Source of the DNA: JAXLWB01 sp046328715
Lineage (GTDB): Bacteria; Chloroflexota; Anaerolineae; Caldilineales; Caldilineaceae
Length of the DNA: 64,000 nucleotides
Assembly (NCBI GenBank): GCA_046328715.1
Contig: JAXLWB010000007.1
Location: 62,001 to 126,000, forward strand
Direction of reading: 5' to 3'
In this document: positions 51,772 through 60,088 of the stretch, in pieces
Position numbering within the stretch: the stretch's first letter is position 1
Layout: each line of letters starts with the position of its first letter
Translations under genes and position numbers: made by a program
The notes under the pieces: generated by a model
Told to the model about the DNA's origin: nothing
The model's database searches: none
What the model saw: the letters and a program-made list of their open reading frames with translations, nothing else

Positions 51772-52330
51772 CGTGGCCTCCTTATCCTATCAGTTAATTG
51801 AAAATTTGAAAAACTCTCGAACCCTTTACTCTTTCTTACAATGACTGAATTGCGGCTGCTCGGCTGGCTTCTTCCTAAACAAAGCCAAAGGCTCGATCCT
51901 GTCCAAGCGCAACCCAATCCTAACTAGTATGATATTTACTAGTTATATATATAAACGATCTTTGACTTGGTTTTTGTTGCGCTCAACTCAATTTAAAAAA
52001 GAAAAAAGTCTCTTTTACGGGTGGCAACCACTAAATATTTGTGAATCCGAGGAAAAAAACGAGAAATCTTTTGGAGGCTGAGTACGCTGTTCACTAAGTT
52101 TTGGGTGTAAATCGTAGGGTATCCGCTTGACGGTACCTTGGAGCGACCGCAAGGGTACGCCCTACAAAACTTGTAGAAGTTAATGAACATTGTATTGAGA
52201 AGAAAGAGGAAAATAAATGAAGCGTAGTTGCTTGCAGACAAGATGAGTCGTTGTCCGCAAGCAACGAGTTATTCTTGGACGCGGTCCCTCTCATCCTTGC
52301 ACTTGAGGATGTAGTGATGCAAGGTGCAGG
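51772..52330. other. Intergenic region with an operator-like palindrome and two inverted repeats
   Basis: No gene is seen. AACTAGTA (51922-51929) and TACTAGTT (51937-51944) form a perfect 8+8 palindrome around TGATATT, next to a TATATA run, and may regulate the small membrane protein gene. At 52097-52172 an imperfect repeat pairs AAGTTTT and GTAGGG with CCCTAC and AAAACTT. At 52227-52265 GTTGCTTGCAGACAA pairs at 14 of 15 positions with its complement. Confidence 0.55.
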
Positions 52331-52990
52331 TTATTCTTGCCGCGGCATGGCACACAATTGTAGAAAGCGGAAAAGCTCCGCTGGATCGCCCTCAACTCGC
52401 ACCAATCCGCCTGCCAGTGCTTCCTGTGGATCGATCTGTCGCGTCAACAACCCTAAATAAATGGGCACTTCAGTATATAGAGACATTGCGGCATGGCTGG
52501 GTTCGCCTTGCTGTACATCGATCTCACCCTGAGCAATGCGCACCGTTTGCACTTCCTCGCCCACATAGAGACCGTAGGTCACATCCATCTCTTGCGCCAG
52601 GCAGGGGCGAAAGAACGTTCTCGGCGTCAGCGCATAGGAACCTAGATGAAGCATTTGGCAGTTTTTAATCGACTCCGGTACAAACTGACTGCCCCATTTG
52701 CCAAGCTCTAACAAGGTTGGCTCCAAAGCTTTGCCCAATTTTGTCAACTGATAGACCGTAGACGCAGCAGGTGGCGGTAGAACACGTCGCTGGATCACGC
52801 CATGCTGCTCCAGTTCCTTGAGCCGCTCTGTCAGCAGATTGGTGCTGATTCCGGGCAACCCATCCATCAGATCGGTAAAGCGTCGCGGTCCGGCCACTAG
52901 TTCACGGATCACTAAGATCGTCCAACGTTCGCCCACTACATCAAGCGCATAGGCCAGACCACAAAGTTGATTGTAGCTACGTGTTGTCAT
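52331..52990 (-). CDS. HxlR-family transcriptional regulator with C-terminal SCP2-like part
   Basis: The 219-residue protein has the HxlR winged helix (about residues 8-98; LCGLAYALDVVGERWTIL and then GPRRFTDLMDGLPGIST, LPPPAASTVYQLT) and an SCP2-like C-terminal half that may bind a hydrophobic ligand. The start is the ATG at 52990, as the frame further upstream is antisense to the divergent gene. It faces away from the DoxX gene and probably regulates it. Confidence 0.88.
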   Translation of the reverse strand: MTTRSYNQLCGLAYALDVVGERWTILVIRELVAGPRRFTDLMDGLPGISTNLLTERLKELEQHGVIQRRVLPPPAASTVYQLTKLGKALEPTLLELGKWGSQFVPESIKNCQMLHLGSYALTPRTFFRPCLAQEMDVTYGLYVGEEVQTVRIAQGEIDVQQGEPSHAAMSLYTEVPIYLGLLTRQIDPQEALAGGLVRVEGDPAELFRFLQLCAMPRQE

Positions 52991-53062
52991 AAACAACAGT
53001 ATAGCACTTTTCTGCCAAAATTCAAGTTGTAAAGTTGTTAGAATTGATTTTGAAATTAGTAC

Positions 53063-53091
53063 TTGACTTTTTGAAGTAACTGGTGTACACT
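53063..53091 (+). promoter_or_regulatory. Promoter of the DoxX gene with an HxlR-like site
   Basis: TTGACT (53063-53068) and TACACT (53086-53091) are 17 bases apart. AGTACTT at 53059-53065 and AAGTAACT at 53074-53081 form an inverted pair over the -35 box, as in HxlR/YodB-type operators. Confidence 0.6.
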
Positions 53092-53219
53092 GTTTTAGAA
53101 CAATCGTTCTTCTCTCGACGAGAGCGCACTGTAGATTGCAACACCGATAGATAGAGTATACAAGAAAAAGCGGACATTTTGCGTCCTCTATTTCGCAAGA
53201 CGACAAAAGGAGAGCACAA

Positions 53220-53615
53220 ATGAAATATTTACTCTGGACACTACAAATTCTGTTGGCGGTAGCTTTTGCTGCCCATGGTTGGATGATGGTTGCACCTCCT
53301 CCCGAGTTGGCAGTGATCATGAATGAGCAGTTGGGCGTCACCTTCCGTCTCTTCATTGGCGTAGCGGAGTTACTGGCCGCAGTGGGGCTGATCTTACCGG
53401 GAATTACAGGCATTCTGCCCTGGTTGACCCCTTTAGCATCTGCTGGTTTGTCGATTGTCATGGTATGCGCGACTGTCCTACATAGCAGCCGCGGCGAGAC
53501 AAGCTCTGCCATCACAACCGCCATCCTCTTAGTACTGACCCTCTTCGTCACCTATATGCGCTGGCAGGTAAAACCGATTGCCGCGCGCAATAGTTGGGTT
53601 GCCTTACCTCAGTAA
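53220..53615 (+). CDS. DoxX-family membrane protein
   Basis: The 131-residue product has four predicted membrane helices and the DoxX-type start with an early AAHGWMM turn, then ELLAAVGLILPGI. DoxX-type proteins occur with thiol or redox stress systems, and HxlR regulators often control them. AAGGAG precedes the ATG by eight bases. It is the first gene downstream of the predicted promoter and may be cotranscribed with the DUF899 gene. Confidence 0.85.
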   Translation: MKYLLWTLQILLAVAFAAHGWMMVAPPPELAVIMNEQLGVTFRLFIGVAELLAAVGLILPGITGILPWLTPLASAGLSIVMVCATVLHSSRGETSSAITTAILLVLTLFVTYMRWQVKPIAARNSWVALPQ

Positions 53616-53628
53616 CCTTATTCTCATC

Positions 53629-53664
53629 ATGTGTGACTTGTGAGAATAGAAACAAGTCACACAT
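53629..53664. repeat. Perfect 13-bp inverted repeat after the DoxX gene
   Basis: ATGTGTGACTTGT (53629-53641) pairs with ACAAGTCACACAT (53652-53664) around 10 bases. It is a likely stability hairpin or weak terminator. Confidence 0.75.
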
Positions 53665-53714
53665 CAAGGTTTCCCTCAAAGCAGCATTTGCCATTTTCAA
53701 AAGGAGAAAGTTGA

Positions 53715-54416
53715 ATGACTACAGAACAGATTGCTCATCCGCCCATCGCTTCACATGAGGAGTGGCTGGCTGCTCGAAAAACATTACTGGATCAGGAAAA
53801 GGCGTTGACCCGTGCCAATGATGCGCTCAGTGCCCAGCGCCGGCGCTTGCCAATGGTGAAGGTGGAAAAAGAGTACATCTTTGAGGGACCAGAGGGCAAA
53901 CGAACACTGCTCGATCTCTTTGAAGGGCGTCGGCAACTGATTGTCTATCACTTCATGTTCGACCCAACCTGGGACGAAGGCTGTCCTGGTTGCACCGGCT
54001 ATGTGGACGCGTTAGGTGATCTATCGACGTTGAGTAAGCGTGACACAAGCTTTGTACTCGTCTCGCGTGCGCCGCTGGCCAAACTGGAAGCTTATAAACA
54101 AAAACGAGGTTGGGACCGTCCTTGGGTTTCCTCCAACGGCAGCGATTTTAACTTCGACTTCCATGTTACGCTTGACGAAGCGGTTGCGCCCCCTGAATAT
54201 AATTACCGCAGCCAACCAGGCGACAAGGGTGAGCGCCCCGGTACGAGTGTCTTCTTCCGCATCGGCGATGATATTTACCATACCTACTCAACCTTTGCCC
54301 GCGGTGGCGAATATCTGACTCACACCTCAACCCTGCTCGACATCACCCCCTACGGTCGCCAGGAAGATTGGGAAGATTCCCCCGCCGGTTGGCCGCAGCA
54401 CCCGACGTATGGGTAG
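53715..54416 (+). CDS. DUF899-family thioredoxin-fold protein
   Basis: The 233-residue protein matches DUF899: it starts HEEWLAARKTLLDQEKALTR, has LFEGRRQLIVYHFMFDP, a CPGC pair in DEGCPGCTGYVD, and HTYSTFARGGE with the closing LLDITPYGRQE. The family is a thioredoxin-like group of unknown reaction, often near DoxX and other stress genes. GGAGA precedes the ATG. It probably belongs to the same unit as the DoxX gene. Confidence 0.9.
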   Translation: MTTEQIAHPPIASHEEWLAARKTLLDQEKALTRANDALSAQRRRLPMVKVEKEYIFEGPEGKRTLLDLFEGRRQLIVYHFMFDPTWDEGCPGCTGYVDALGDLSTLSKRDTSFVLVSRAPLAKLEAYKQKRGWDRPWVSSNGSDFNFDFHVTLDEAVAPPEYNYRSQPGDKGERPGTSVFFRIGDDIYHTYSTFARGGEYLTHTSTLLDITPYGRQEDWEDSPAGWPQHPTYG

Positions 54417-54432
54417 ACAGTAAAACAGTGAC

Positions 54433-54463
54433 AGTGACTCAGTAAGACAGCCACTGACTCACT
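54433..54463. repeat. CAGTGACTCAGT-type inverted repeat after the DUF899 gene
   Basis: AGTGACTCAGT (54433-54443) pairs at 10 of 11 positions with ACTGACTCACT (54453-54463), amid more CAGTGA/GACAG words. The same words build the repeat at 42579-42666. Confidence 0.65.
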
Positions 54464-54475
54464 GACTTAGAAATG

Positions 54476-54568
54476 GAACCGCGGATGATGCGGGTTGAGC
54501 CAGATAACAGCCGGATTTTCGGATTCATATCCGCTTTTTATCTGCATAATCCACGTCATCCGCGGTTC
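54476..54568. repeat. GAACCGCGGATGA inverted repeat
   Basis: GAACCGCGGATGA at the left end pairs perfectly with TCATCCGCGGTTC at the right end, with further degenerate CAGATAA/TTATCTG and CGGATT/ATCCG pairing inside. A sister element with the word GAACCGCAGATGA lies at 60670-60734. Confidence 0.8.
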
Positions 54569-54631
54569 TGTCTTCGTTCTTTGTTGCATATTTGCTTGGG
54601 CGTCTAATACGGAAACAGGAGAGGAAATCTG

Positions 54632-56203
54632 ATGAATTTGATCAATACACCCAAAGCAGGACGACGTGAATGGATCGGGCTGGCGGTGTTGATGTTGCCA
54701 ACCCTGCTCATTGCAATGGACCTGACGGTGTTGCATTTGGCGGTGCCTTCGCTCAGCGCTGATCTACAGCCGAGCAGCGCTCAATTACTTTGGATCACCG
54801 ATATCTACGGCTTTATGATTGCTGGTTCGCTGATCACGATGGGCACACTTGGTGACCGGATTGGGCGCAGACGTCTGTTAATGCTTGGCGCTGCTGCTTT
54901 TGGCGTTGCTTCGATCATGGCTGCGTTTGCACCGAGTGCAGGTTTGCTGATTGCTGCGCGTGGATTGCTCGGAGTAGCTGGTGCAACCTTGATGCCGTCA
55001 ACCATGTCTCTTATTCGCAACATGTTCCACGATCCACGCCAGCGTACGGCAGCTATTGGCATTTGGGTTTCGGGCTTTTCGGCAGGTAGCGCAGTGGGTC
55101 CACTGCTCGGAGGCATACTGCTGGAACATTTCTGGTGGGGTTCGGTCTTTCTCTTGGGCGTTCCTGTCATGCTGTTGCTGCTGATTGTTGGACCATTGTT
55201 GCTGCCTGAATATCGCGATCCTAATCCGGGTAAATTTGATCTGCTCAGCGCGGTTATGTCACTGGCGGCTGTATTGCTGGCTATCTACGGGATCAAACAA
55301 GTGGCAGCGCATGGAGTGAACTGGCAGGCGGTGCTCTTTGTCTCGACTGGCCTGGCTTTAGGTGTGGCTTTTGTACAGCGACAACGCCGACTGATCGACC
55401 CGTTGCTCGATCTGCGCCTCTTCCGTATCCCCGAATTCAGCGCATCGCTGGCAACCTATACGATTGGGATCTTTGCCGCCTTTGGGAGCTTCTTCTTTGT
55501 GGCGCAATACCTGCAACTGGTGCTGGGACTTTCACCGTTGCATGCGGGCCTCTGGTCGGTGCCGGGAGCGATCACCTTTATTATCGGCTCCAACCTGGCC
55601 CCACGCGTAGTGCAGCGGACACGTCCAGCCATCGTGGTTGCGGGTGGGCTTGCAGTGGCAGCAGTGGGATTGGGGCTGTTGTCGCTGGCGGATGTCAACT
55701 CTCTGATTTACATCGTGGGTGGCAACACGCTGATGTCACTTGGCTTTGGCTTCACCTTCACCTTGACGATGGATATGGTGGTGAGTGCTGCGCCAGCCGA
55801 ACGGGCAGGAGCCGCCTCGGCGATGGGTGAAACTGGTGCCGAGTTGGGTGGCGCACTTGGCTTAGCTGTCTTGGGCAGTCTGGGGATTGCCATCTATCGC
55901 AGCCAGATTGCGGCTACCATGCCTGAAGGTATCTCGTCTACGATGGCGGCAGCCGCGCAAGAGACACTGGGGGCTGCTGTGTTAGTAGCAAAACAGCTTC
56001 CTGACCAGCTCGATACGGCACTGCTTGCAGCCACCCGCGCCGCCTTTGTGCATGGGCTGCAAGTAACATCACTCATTGGTGCTGTTATTATGCTTGGCCT
56101 GGCGGTTCTGGTGCTGATTCTTCTTCGCCAGGTCGAGATCGCCAGCGAATCGACTTTGGAGCCAGTGCACGCAGTCGATGAATTGGCGTTGTGTGGCGAT
56201 TGA
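54632..56203 (+). CDS. MFS drug-efflux transporter, DHA2 (14-helix) family
   Basis: The 523-residue protein has about 14 predicted membrane helices. It shows motif A of DHA2 pumps (GTLGDRIGRRRLLMLG) after the second helix and the motif C-type GSAVGPLLGG in helix five, plus LDLTVLHLAVP-like start features (MDLTVLHLAVPSL). These are proton-driven exporters of lipophilic drugs or quaternary compounds. GGAGAGG precedes the ATG. It is followed by a strong hairpin, so it likely ends a transcript. Confidence 0.92.
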   Translation: MNLINTPKAGRREWIGLAVLMLPTLLIAMDLTVLHLAVPSLSADLQPSSAQLLWITDIYGFMIAGSLITMGTLGDRIGRRRLLMLGAAAFGVASIMAAFAPSAGLLIAARGLLGVAGATLMPSTMSLIRNMFHDPRQRTAAIGIWVSGFSAGSAVGPLLGGILLEHFWWGSVFLLGVPVMLLLLIVGPLLLPEYRDPNPGKFDLLSAVMSLAAVLLAIYGIKQVAAHGVNWQAVLFVSTGLALGVAFVQRQRRLIDPLLDLRLFRIPEFSASLATYTIGIFAAFGSFFFVAQYLQLVLGLSPLHAGLWSVPGAITFIIGSNLAPRVVQRTRPAIVVAGGLAVAAVGLGLLSLADVNSLIYIVGGNTLMSLGFGFTFTLTMDMVVSAAPAERAGAASAMGETGAELGGALGLAVLGSLGIAIYRSQIAATMPEGISSTMAAAAQETLGAAVLVAKQLPDQLDTALLAATRAAFVHGLQVTSLIGAVIMLGLAVLVLILLRQVEIASESTLEPVHAVDELALCGD

Positions 56204-56223
56204 TTGCAACTATTTTTTACTCC

Positions 56224-56270
56224 GGTTAGCACAGCACTTTTTCTACCGCAAAAAAAGCGCTGTGCTAACC
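56224..56270. terminator. Hairpin terminator after the MFS gene
   Basis: GGTTAGCACAGCAC (56224-56237) pairs at 13 of 14 positions with 56257-56270, extended inward by TTTTT/AAAAA. It lies 20 bases after the MFS stop and 31 bases before the next gene. Confidence 0.75.
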
Positions 56271-56300
56271 AGCTCACAGCATGGATAGGGAGAAACCCGA

Positions 56301-56867
56301 ATGCGCAAAATCATTTTGTACATGTTTGTTACGCTTGATGGCTTTGTCGCTGGCCCCAACGGCGAGTTTGATGACTTTGAGCCTTCTTTGGAGGAACATC
56401 AATTTGCCAACGAGCTTTTTCGATCGGCGGGTGGTCTTCTGTTTGGGCGCATCACCTACCACGGCTTTAGCGATTACTGGGATGCACTTGACCTGACCGA
56501 TCCTTCAATTTCAGCGGTCGAGCGTGAATTTGCACAGATTTTTCGCATGCAACCTCGGGTTGTCTTTTCACGAACATTGGAACGCGTTGATGACAAGGCC
56601 ACCCTGATTAAGAGAGACCTCGTTGCCGAAGTGACTAAAGTGAAGGAGCAACCGGGCAATGATTTGCTGCTTGTCTGCGGTCCTGAGCTTTGCGCTGCTC
56701 TTGCGGCCCATCAATTGATCGATGAATGCGTGTTGCTGATCAAGCCGCGCGTGTTGGGGCGTGGTAAAGCGTTATTTGGTGAGCTTGCAGGCAAGTTGGA
56801 TCTGCAACTGTTGTCAACCAAAACTTTTGCGTCTGGTGTCGTACTCCATCATTATCGATTCCTATAA
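56301..56867 (+). CDS. RibD_C/DHFR-family reductase, paralogue 1
   Basis: The 188-residue protein is of the dihydrofolate-reductase-like RibD C-terminal family: LDGFVAGPNGE near the start, LFGRITYHGFSDYW, and the NADPH-loop region KEQPGNDLLLVCGPE. It ends LLSTKTFASGVVLHHYRF. The block LQLLSTKTFASG is identical in the paralogue at 60089-60655, so these arose by duplication. Stand-alone members have largely unknown substrates. GGGAGA precedes the ATG. Confidence 0.9.
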   Translation: MRKIILYMFVTLDGFVAGPNGEFDDFEPSLEEHQFANELFRSAGGLLFGRITYHGFSDYWDALDLTDPSISAVEREFAQIFRMQPRVVFSRTLERVDDKATLIKRDLVAEVTKVKEQPGNDLLLVCGPELCAALAAHQLIDECVLLIKPRVLGRGKALFGELAGKLDLQLLSTKTFASGVVLHHYRFL

Positions 56868-56950
56868 ACCAAACGTCTGAGCATCAGTTCAGTTGAAATT
56901 GATGTTTTCAGAAAGTGATAATAACTTGGCACAAATGTGCTATTGCTCTA

Positions 56951-56979
56951 TTGACAATATTCCCATATGGGAATATAAT
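56951..56979 (+). promoter_or_regulatory. arsR promoter with perfect 20-bp operator
   Basis: Consensus TTGACA (56951-56956) and TATAAT (56974-56979) are 17 bases apart. The spacer region is the perfect palindrome ATATTCCCATATGGGAATAT (56957-56976). The ATG lies eight bases after the -10 box, so the mRNA should begin at or next to its start codon. Confidence 0.9.
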
Positions 56980-56986
56980 AAAGCCT

Positions 56987-57322
56987 ATGGCTCGTCTAGC
57001 AACGACAGCAGATGTCTTTAACGCAATTGCAGAACCACAACGCCGAGCAATTCTTGAGTTGCTGGCCAAGGGTGAGGTTTCGGTCAATGAGATTTGTGAA
57101 GCATTGGAGATGAAGCAGCCCCAGGTCTCCAAACATCTGCGTGTGCTGCGCGAGGTAGGCTTGGTCGAGATGAGGAATGAAGCACAACAACATCTATACA
57201 CGATCAAGGCGGGTGGGCTAAAGCCGATCCACGATTGGGTAAAGCCATTTGAGCAGATGTGGAATGAACGGTTCGACCGGCTCGCAGAATATTTAAAGGG
57301 ACTTCAAGCAAAGGAACAATGA
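56987..57322 (+). CDS. ArsR-family repressor, probably from a leaderless mRNA
   Basis: The 111-residue protein has the ArsR winged helix: AIAEPQRRAILELLAKGEVSV, then EALEMKQPQVSKHLRVLREVGLVE with the recognition helix PQVSKHL, and a wing with HLYTI. There are no metal-binding Cys, so it is of the non-metal YczG/SdpR-like group that often sits ahead of AHSA1 genes. The open frame extends to 56915, but the ATG at 56987 gives the family start. It lacks a ribosome site and lies at the predicted transcript end, so it should be leaderless. The AHSA1 gene follows after one base. Confidence 0.92.
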   Translation: MARLATTADVFNAIAEPQRRAILELLAKGEVSVNEICEALEMKQPQVSKHLRVLREVGLVEMRNEAQQHLYTIKAGGLKPIHDWVKPFEQMWNERFDRLAEYLKGLQAKEQ

Positions 57323-57323
57323 A

Positions 57324-57842
57324 ATGAGCACAGCAAGCGAAACGAATACAAGCGCATATAATGCGCTTTTGATTACACGCACCTTCAACGCACCACGGAC
57401 ACTCGTGTGGCAGGTATGGACGCAAGCGGAGCGGCTATTGCATTGGTGGGGGCCAAAAGGTGTTACCATGCGCATCGCCAACATCGATCTGCAACCTGGT
57501 GGTCGACTGCACTATTGTTATGAAATGCCCAATGGCACTGTAATGTGGGGGCTGTTTCTTTATCAAGAAATTATTGCACCAGAACGTTTGGTCTTTACTA
57601 GTGGCTTTTCAGATACTGAAGGAAGCCTCACCCCCAATCCTTGGGCACCCGTTTGGCCGCTTGAAATTCTCAATAGCTATATCTTTAGCGAAGAAAACGG
57701 CAAAACGACAATTGAGATGCGCGGGACTCCCTATAACGCTACCGCAGAAGAAGAACAAGCCTTTGCCCAAGCCAAGAGCATGATTCAACAGGGCTTTAAA
57801 GGAACACTTGATCAGCTTGAAGAATATTTGTCAAAGGCATAG
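57324..57842 (+). CDS. AHSA1/SRPBCC-domain protein, paralogue 1
   Basis: The 172-residue protein has the START-like SRPBCC fold in AHSA1 form: TRTFNAPRTLVWQVWTQAERLLHWWGP, then PGGRLHYCYEMPNG, and a final amphipathic helix GFKGTLDQLEEYL. It begins two bases after the ArsR stop, with AAAGGAA upstream. ArsR-AHSA1 pairs are common and the regulator is expected to control the partner. The fold binds hydrophobic ligands; the true ligand is unknown. Confidence 0.9.
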   Translation: MSTASETNTSAYNALLITRTFNAPRTLVWQVWTQAERLLHWWGPKGVTMRIANIDLQPGGRLHYCYEMPNGTVMWGLFLYQEIIAPERLVFTSGFSDTEGSLTPNPWAPVWPLEILNSYIFSEENGKTTIEMRGTPYNATAEEEQAFAQAKSMIQQGFKGTLDQLEEYLSKA

Positions 57843-57857
57843 CTTTGACGGTGAGTT

Positions 57858-58487
57858 ATGAGTAATGAATCGATCAGCAATGACATTCTCGGCATTTTGC
57901 AATTTTTGCGTGATGCTGAGCAGTTGAAAAACGTCTACCGTACCTCGTGGACATCGGGTGGAGCGCCTGAAAGCACTGCCTCACATACCTGGCGGCTGTG
58001 CTTGAGTGCGTTAGTCTTTGCACGCAGCTTTCCTGAGGTTAACGTGGAGCGATTGCTCAAAATGTGCATCATCCACGACTTGGGCGAGGCGATTGGCGGC
58101 GACATCCCAGCGATCCATCAGAATGCCAATGCCCCTAAAGCCAGCCAGGAACGCCAAGATCTGATTACCTTACTACAACCGCTACCAACTGTTTTGCAAC
58201 AGGAGATCATCGGGCTGTGGGACGAATATGAAGCGGCAACGACCCCTACGGCCAAAGTCGCTAAGGCGCTGGATAAACTAGAGACATTGATGCAACACAA
58301 CCAGGGTGCCAATCCGCCCGATTTTGACTACCTCTTCAACATCGGCTATGCCCGCAAATTCACCGACGCCGTGCCGCTGGTCGCCGAAATTCGTAAACTA
58401 ATCGATGAAGAAACGCGGCAAAATGCACACCGCAATCAAGCAACCTCACCTGTTTCATCGGGACACCCAACTTTAGGAGCCATATGA
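57858..58487 (+). CDS. HD-domain phosphohydrolase (YfbR-like)
   Basis: The 209-residue protein has an HD metal site: His in ESTASHTW (about residue 38), IIHDLGEA with the HD pair (about 76), and a later Asp in ALDKLETL. The arrangement matches YfbR/HDDC2-like 5'-nucleotidases that act on deoxyribonucleoside monophosphates. It lies 15 bases after the AHSA1 gene and overlaps the next AHSA1 gene in an ATGA-type four-base overlap, so the set is cotranscribed and coupled. Confidence 0.88.
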   Translation: MSNESISNDILGILQFLRDAEQLKNVYRTSWTSGGAPESTASHTWRLCLSALVFARSFPEVNVERLLKMCIIHDLGEAIGGDIPAIHQNANAPKASQERQDLITLLQPLPTVLQQEIIGLWDEYEAATTPTAKVAKALDKLETLMQHNQGANPPDFDYLFNIGYARKFTDAVPLVAEIRKLIDEETRQNAHRNQATSPVSSGHPTLGAI

Positions 58488-58960
58488 CCAAACTCACGCT
58501 GAGCTTTCCCTCGGAACTAGAGACCGTGATTACACGTATCTTTGACGTTCCACGCCACCTTGTCTTTGCAGCAATGACGCAGCCTGAACATGTGCGCCAT
58601 TGGTATGGACCAGCTTACCTCAGCATGAAAAGCTGCGAGATCGATCTGCGAGTAGGCGGTAAATGGCGCTATGTGGTTCAGGCTCCCGATGGCAGCGAGT
58701 TTGCCTTTTCGGGTATTTATCAAGAGATCACCCCACCGGAACGGATCGTCTCCACAGAGCTATTTGAGGGGATGCCAGGCACAGATTACCTAGCCACGCT
58801 TACCTTAAACGAGCAAGATGGCAAGACGACGCTGACCAATCATCTTCTCTACCAATCGCAGGCGCATCGGGATGGGCACCTCCATTCGGGTATGGAGGGC
58901 GGCATGCGCGAGAGCTTTGATCGGCTGGATGAAGTTGTTCAGATGCTGGCGACCCGTTAG
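58484..58960 (+). CDS. AHSA1/SRPBCC-domain protein, paralogue 2
   Basis: The 158-residue protein is another AHSA1 form: TRIFDVPRHLVFAAMTQPEHVRHWYGP, a DLRVGGKWRYVV strand pair, FSGIYQEITPPERIV, and a closing helix MRESFDRLDEVVQML. It overlaps the HD gene by four bases. It is related to the paralogue at 57324 but clearly diverged, suggesting separate ligands. Confidence 0.9.
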   Translation: MTKLTLSFPSELETVITRIFDVPRHLVFAAMTQPEHVRHWYGPAYLSMKSCEIDLRVGGKWRYVVQAPDGSEFAFSGIYQEITPPERIVSTELFEGMPGTDYLATLTLNEQDGKTTLTNHLLYQSQAHRDGHLHSGMEGGMRESFDRLDEVVQMLATR

Positions 58961-59378
58961 ATCACTGTTACATGTCATTTGGGTACACCAGCGGAATCGT
59001 CTTTGATAGCCGCTGGACGATGATCCTGGAATGCCTGCGAAGTACATTCTTTAGGAAAATCCGTGTAACTGTCTAGCGAAGCGTAGCCTCAAACCGACAA
59101 GTTGTAACTCGGATGGAAAGGAACTCATATCTTTTTTCCCAAATCTGTGTTGTTTTCCATCCGAGTTACAAAACTTGCTCTGTCTGCACGAATTTTTCGC
59201 TCTCAAATCGTCTAGCGAAGCTACACCTCAAACCGACAAGATCTGCACGCGGTTGACGCTGACAGGTGCCCTATGGGCGCAGATCAAGGCGGATTTTTCT
59301 TTGATTTAGAAAATTTGTTCTGTCTTTTTAGACAATGTGACACACCTGAATCGTTACGAAAGTCCAAGGACAAATATA
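58961..59378. repeat. Gap with a 31-bp direct repeat enclosing an inverted repeat
   Basis: Two direct copies, 59071-59101 and 59210-59240, match at 27 of 31 positions and begin GTCTAGCGAAG. Between them, GTAACTCGGATGGAAA (59104-59119) pairs perfectly with 59154-59169, and CAAGTT/AACTTG extends the stem with a bulge. No gene is seen in this 418-bp gap; the last 130 bases should hold the DUF998 promoter. Confidence 0.75.
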
Positions 59379-60053
59379 ATGAACCAATCGATAGGGGCGA
59401 TCTCACGCCCAGCGGCATATCTTTCCTTGGTAGCAGCGGGGGCTTTTGTGTTGTTGCTCGCGCTACTTCACCTGCTCGAACCGGAATTTGACCCCTCGTG
59501 GAATTTCATCAGCGAGTACACACTGGGAGCATACGGTTGGCTGATGGCGCTGGCCTTTGGGTCACTGGCTGTCAGCTTTTCTGCCTGCTTCCTTGCCATC
59601 AAGTCGCAATTGCGCACCGTTGTGGGGCGCATCGGATTGGCTATGTTGTTGATAAGTGCGACTAGTATGGTGTTGGCCGCACTCTTTAAAACCGATCCGA
59701 TTACCACACCGCCAGATGCGGTCACGACCAGCGGCGCGCTGCACAATCTCGGTGGGTCGCTAGGGCTAGCCATGCCGTTTGCCGGATTACTCGTCTGTTG
59801 GGGGCTGACGCACAACCCTGCTTGGCGCGCTGCGCTGCGCTCGCTCTGGTGGGTTACTGGCATTGCGCTTGCCAGTACTGTGACTTTCATTGTTGCACTC
59901 GTCCTGCTCATACCTAGTGATGGCATGTTGGGGCCAGATGTTCATGTGGGTTGGTTTGGTCGGGTGGAGATTGTCGCCTATAGTGTGTGGCTAATGGTGG
60001 TGGCCTGGCAAGCGCTTCAGCGCAGCACTATAGAAAACGGTGGAGTGGCCTAG
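59379..60053 (+). CDS. DUF998-family membrane protein
   Basis: The 224-residue product has about six membrane helices and the DUF998 pattern: a short start, DPSWNFISEYTLGAYGWLM after the first helix, a central HNLGGSLGLAMP, and a last helix pair with VEIVAYSVWLMVVAW. The family is of unknown function. The ATG at 59379 has AAGGA nine bases upstream and is preferred to the longer frame from 59337. Confidence 0.85.
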   Translation: MNQSIGAISRPAAYLSLVAAGAFVLLLALLHLLEPEFDPSWNFISEYTLGAYGWLMALAFGSLAVSFSACFLAIKSQLRTVVGRIGLAMLLISATSMVLAALFKTDPITTPPDAVTTSGALHNLGGSLGLAMPFAGLLVCWGLTHNPAWRAALRSLWWVTGIALASTVTFIVALVLLIPSDGMLGPDVHVGWFGRVEIVAYSVWLMVVAWQALQRSTIENGGVA

Positions 60054-60088
60054 GAACAATCTGTTGACAAGTTGTAAGGGAGATCTAA

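Noticed and set aside
52331..53551. A 406-residue minus-strand frame
   Set aside because: Its first 187 codons are antisense to the DoxX gene and its promoter; the real HxlR gene starts at 52990.
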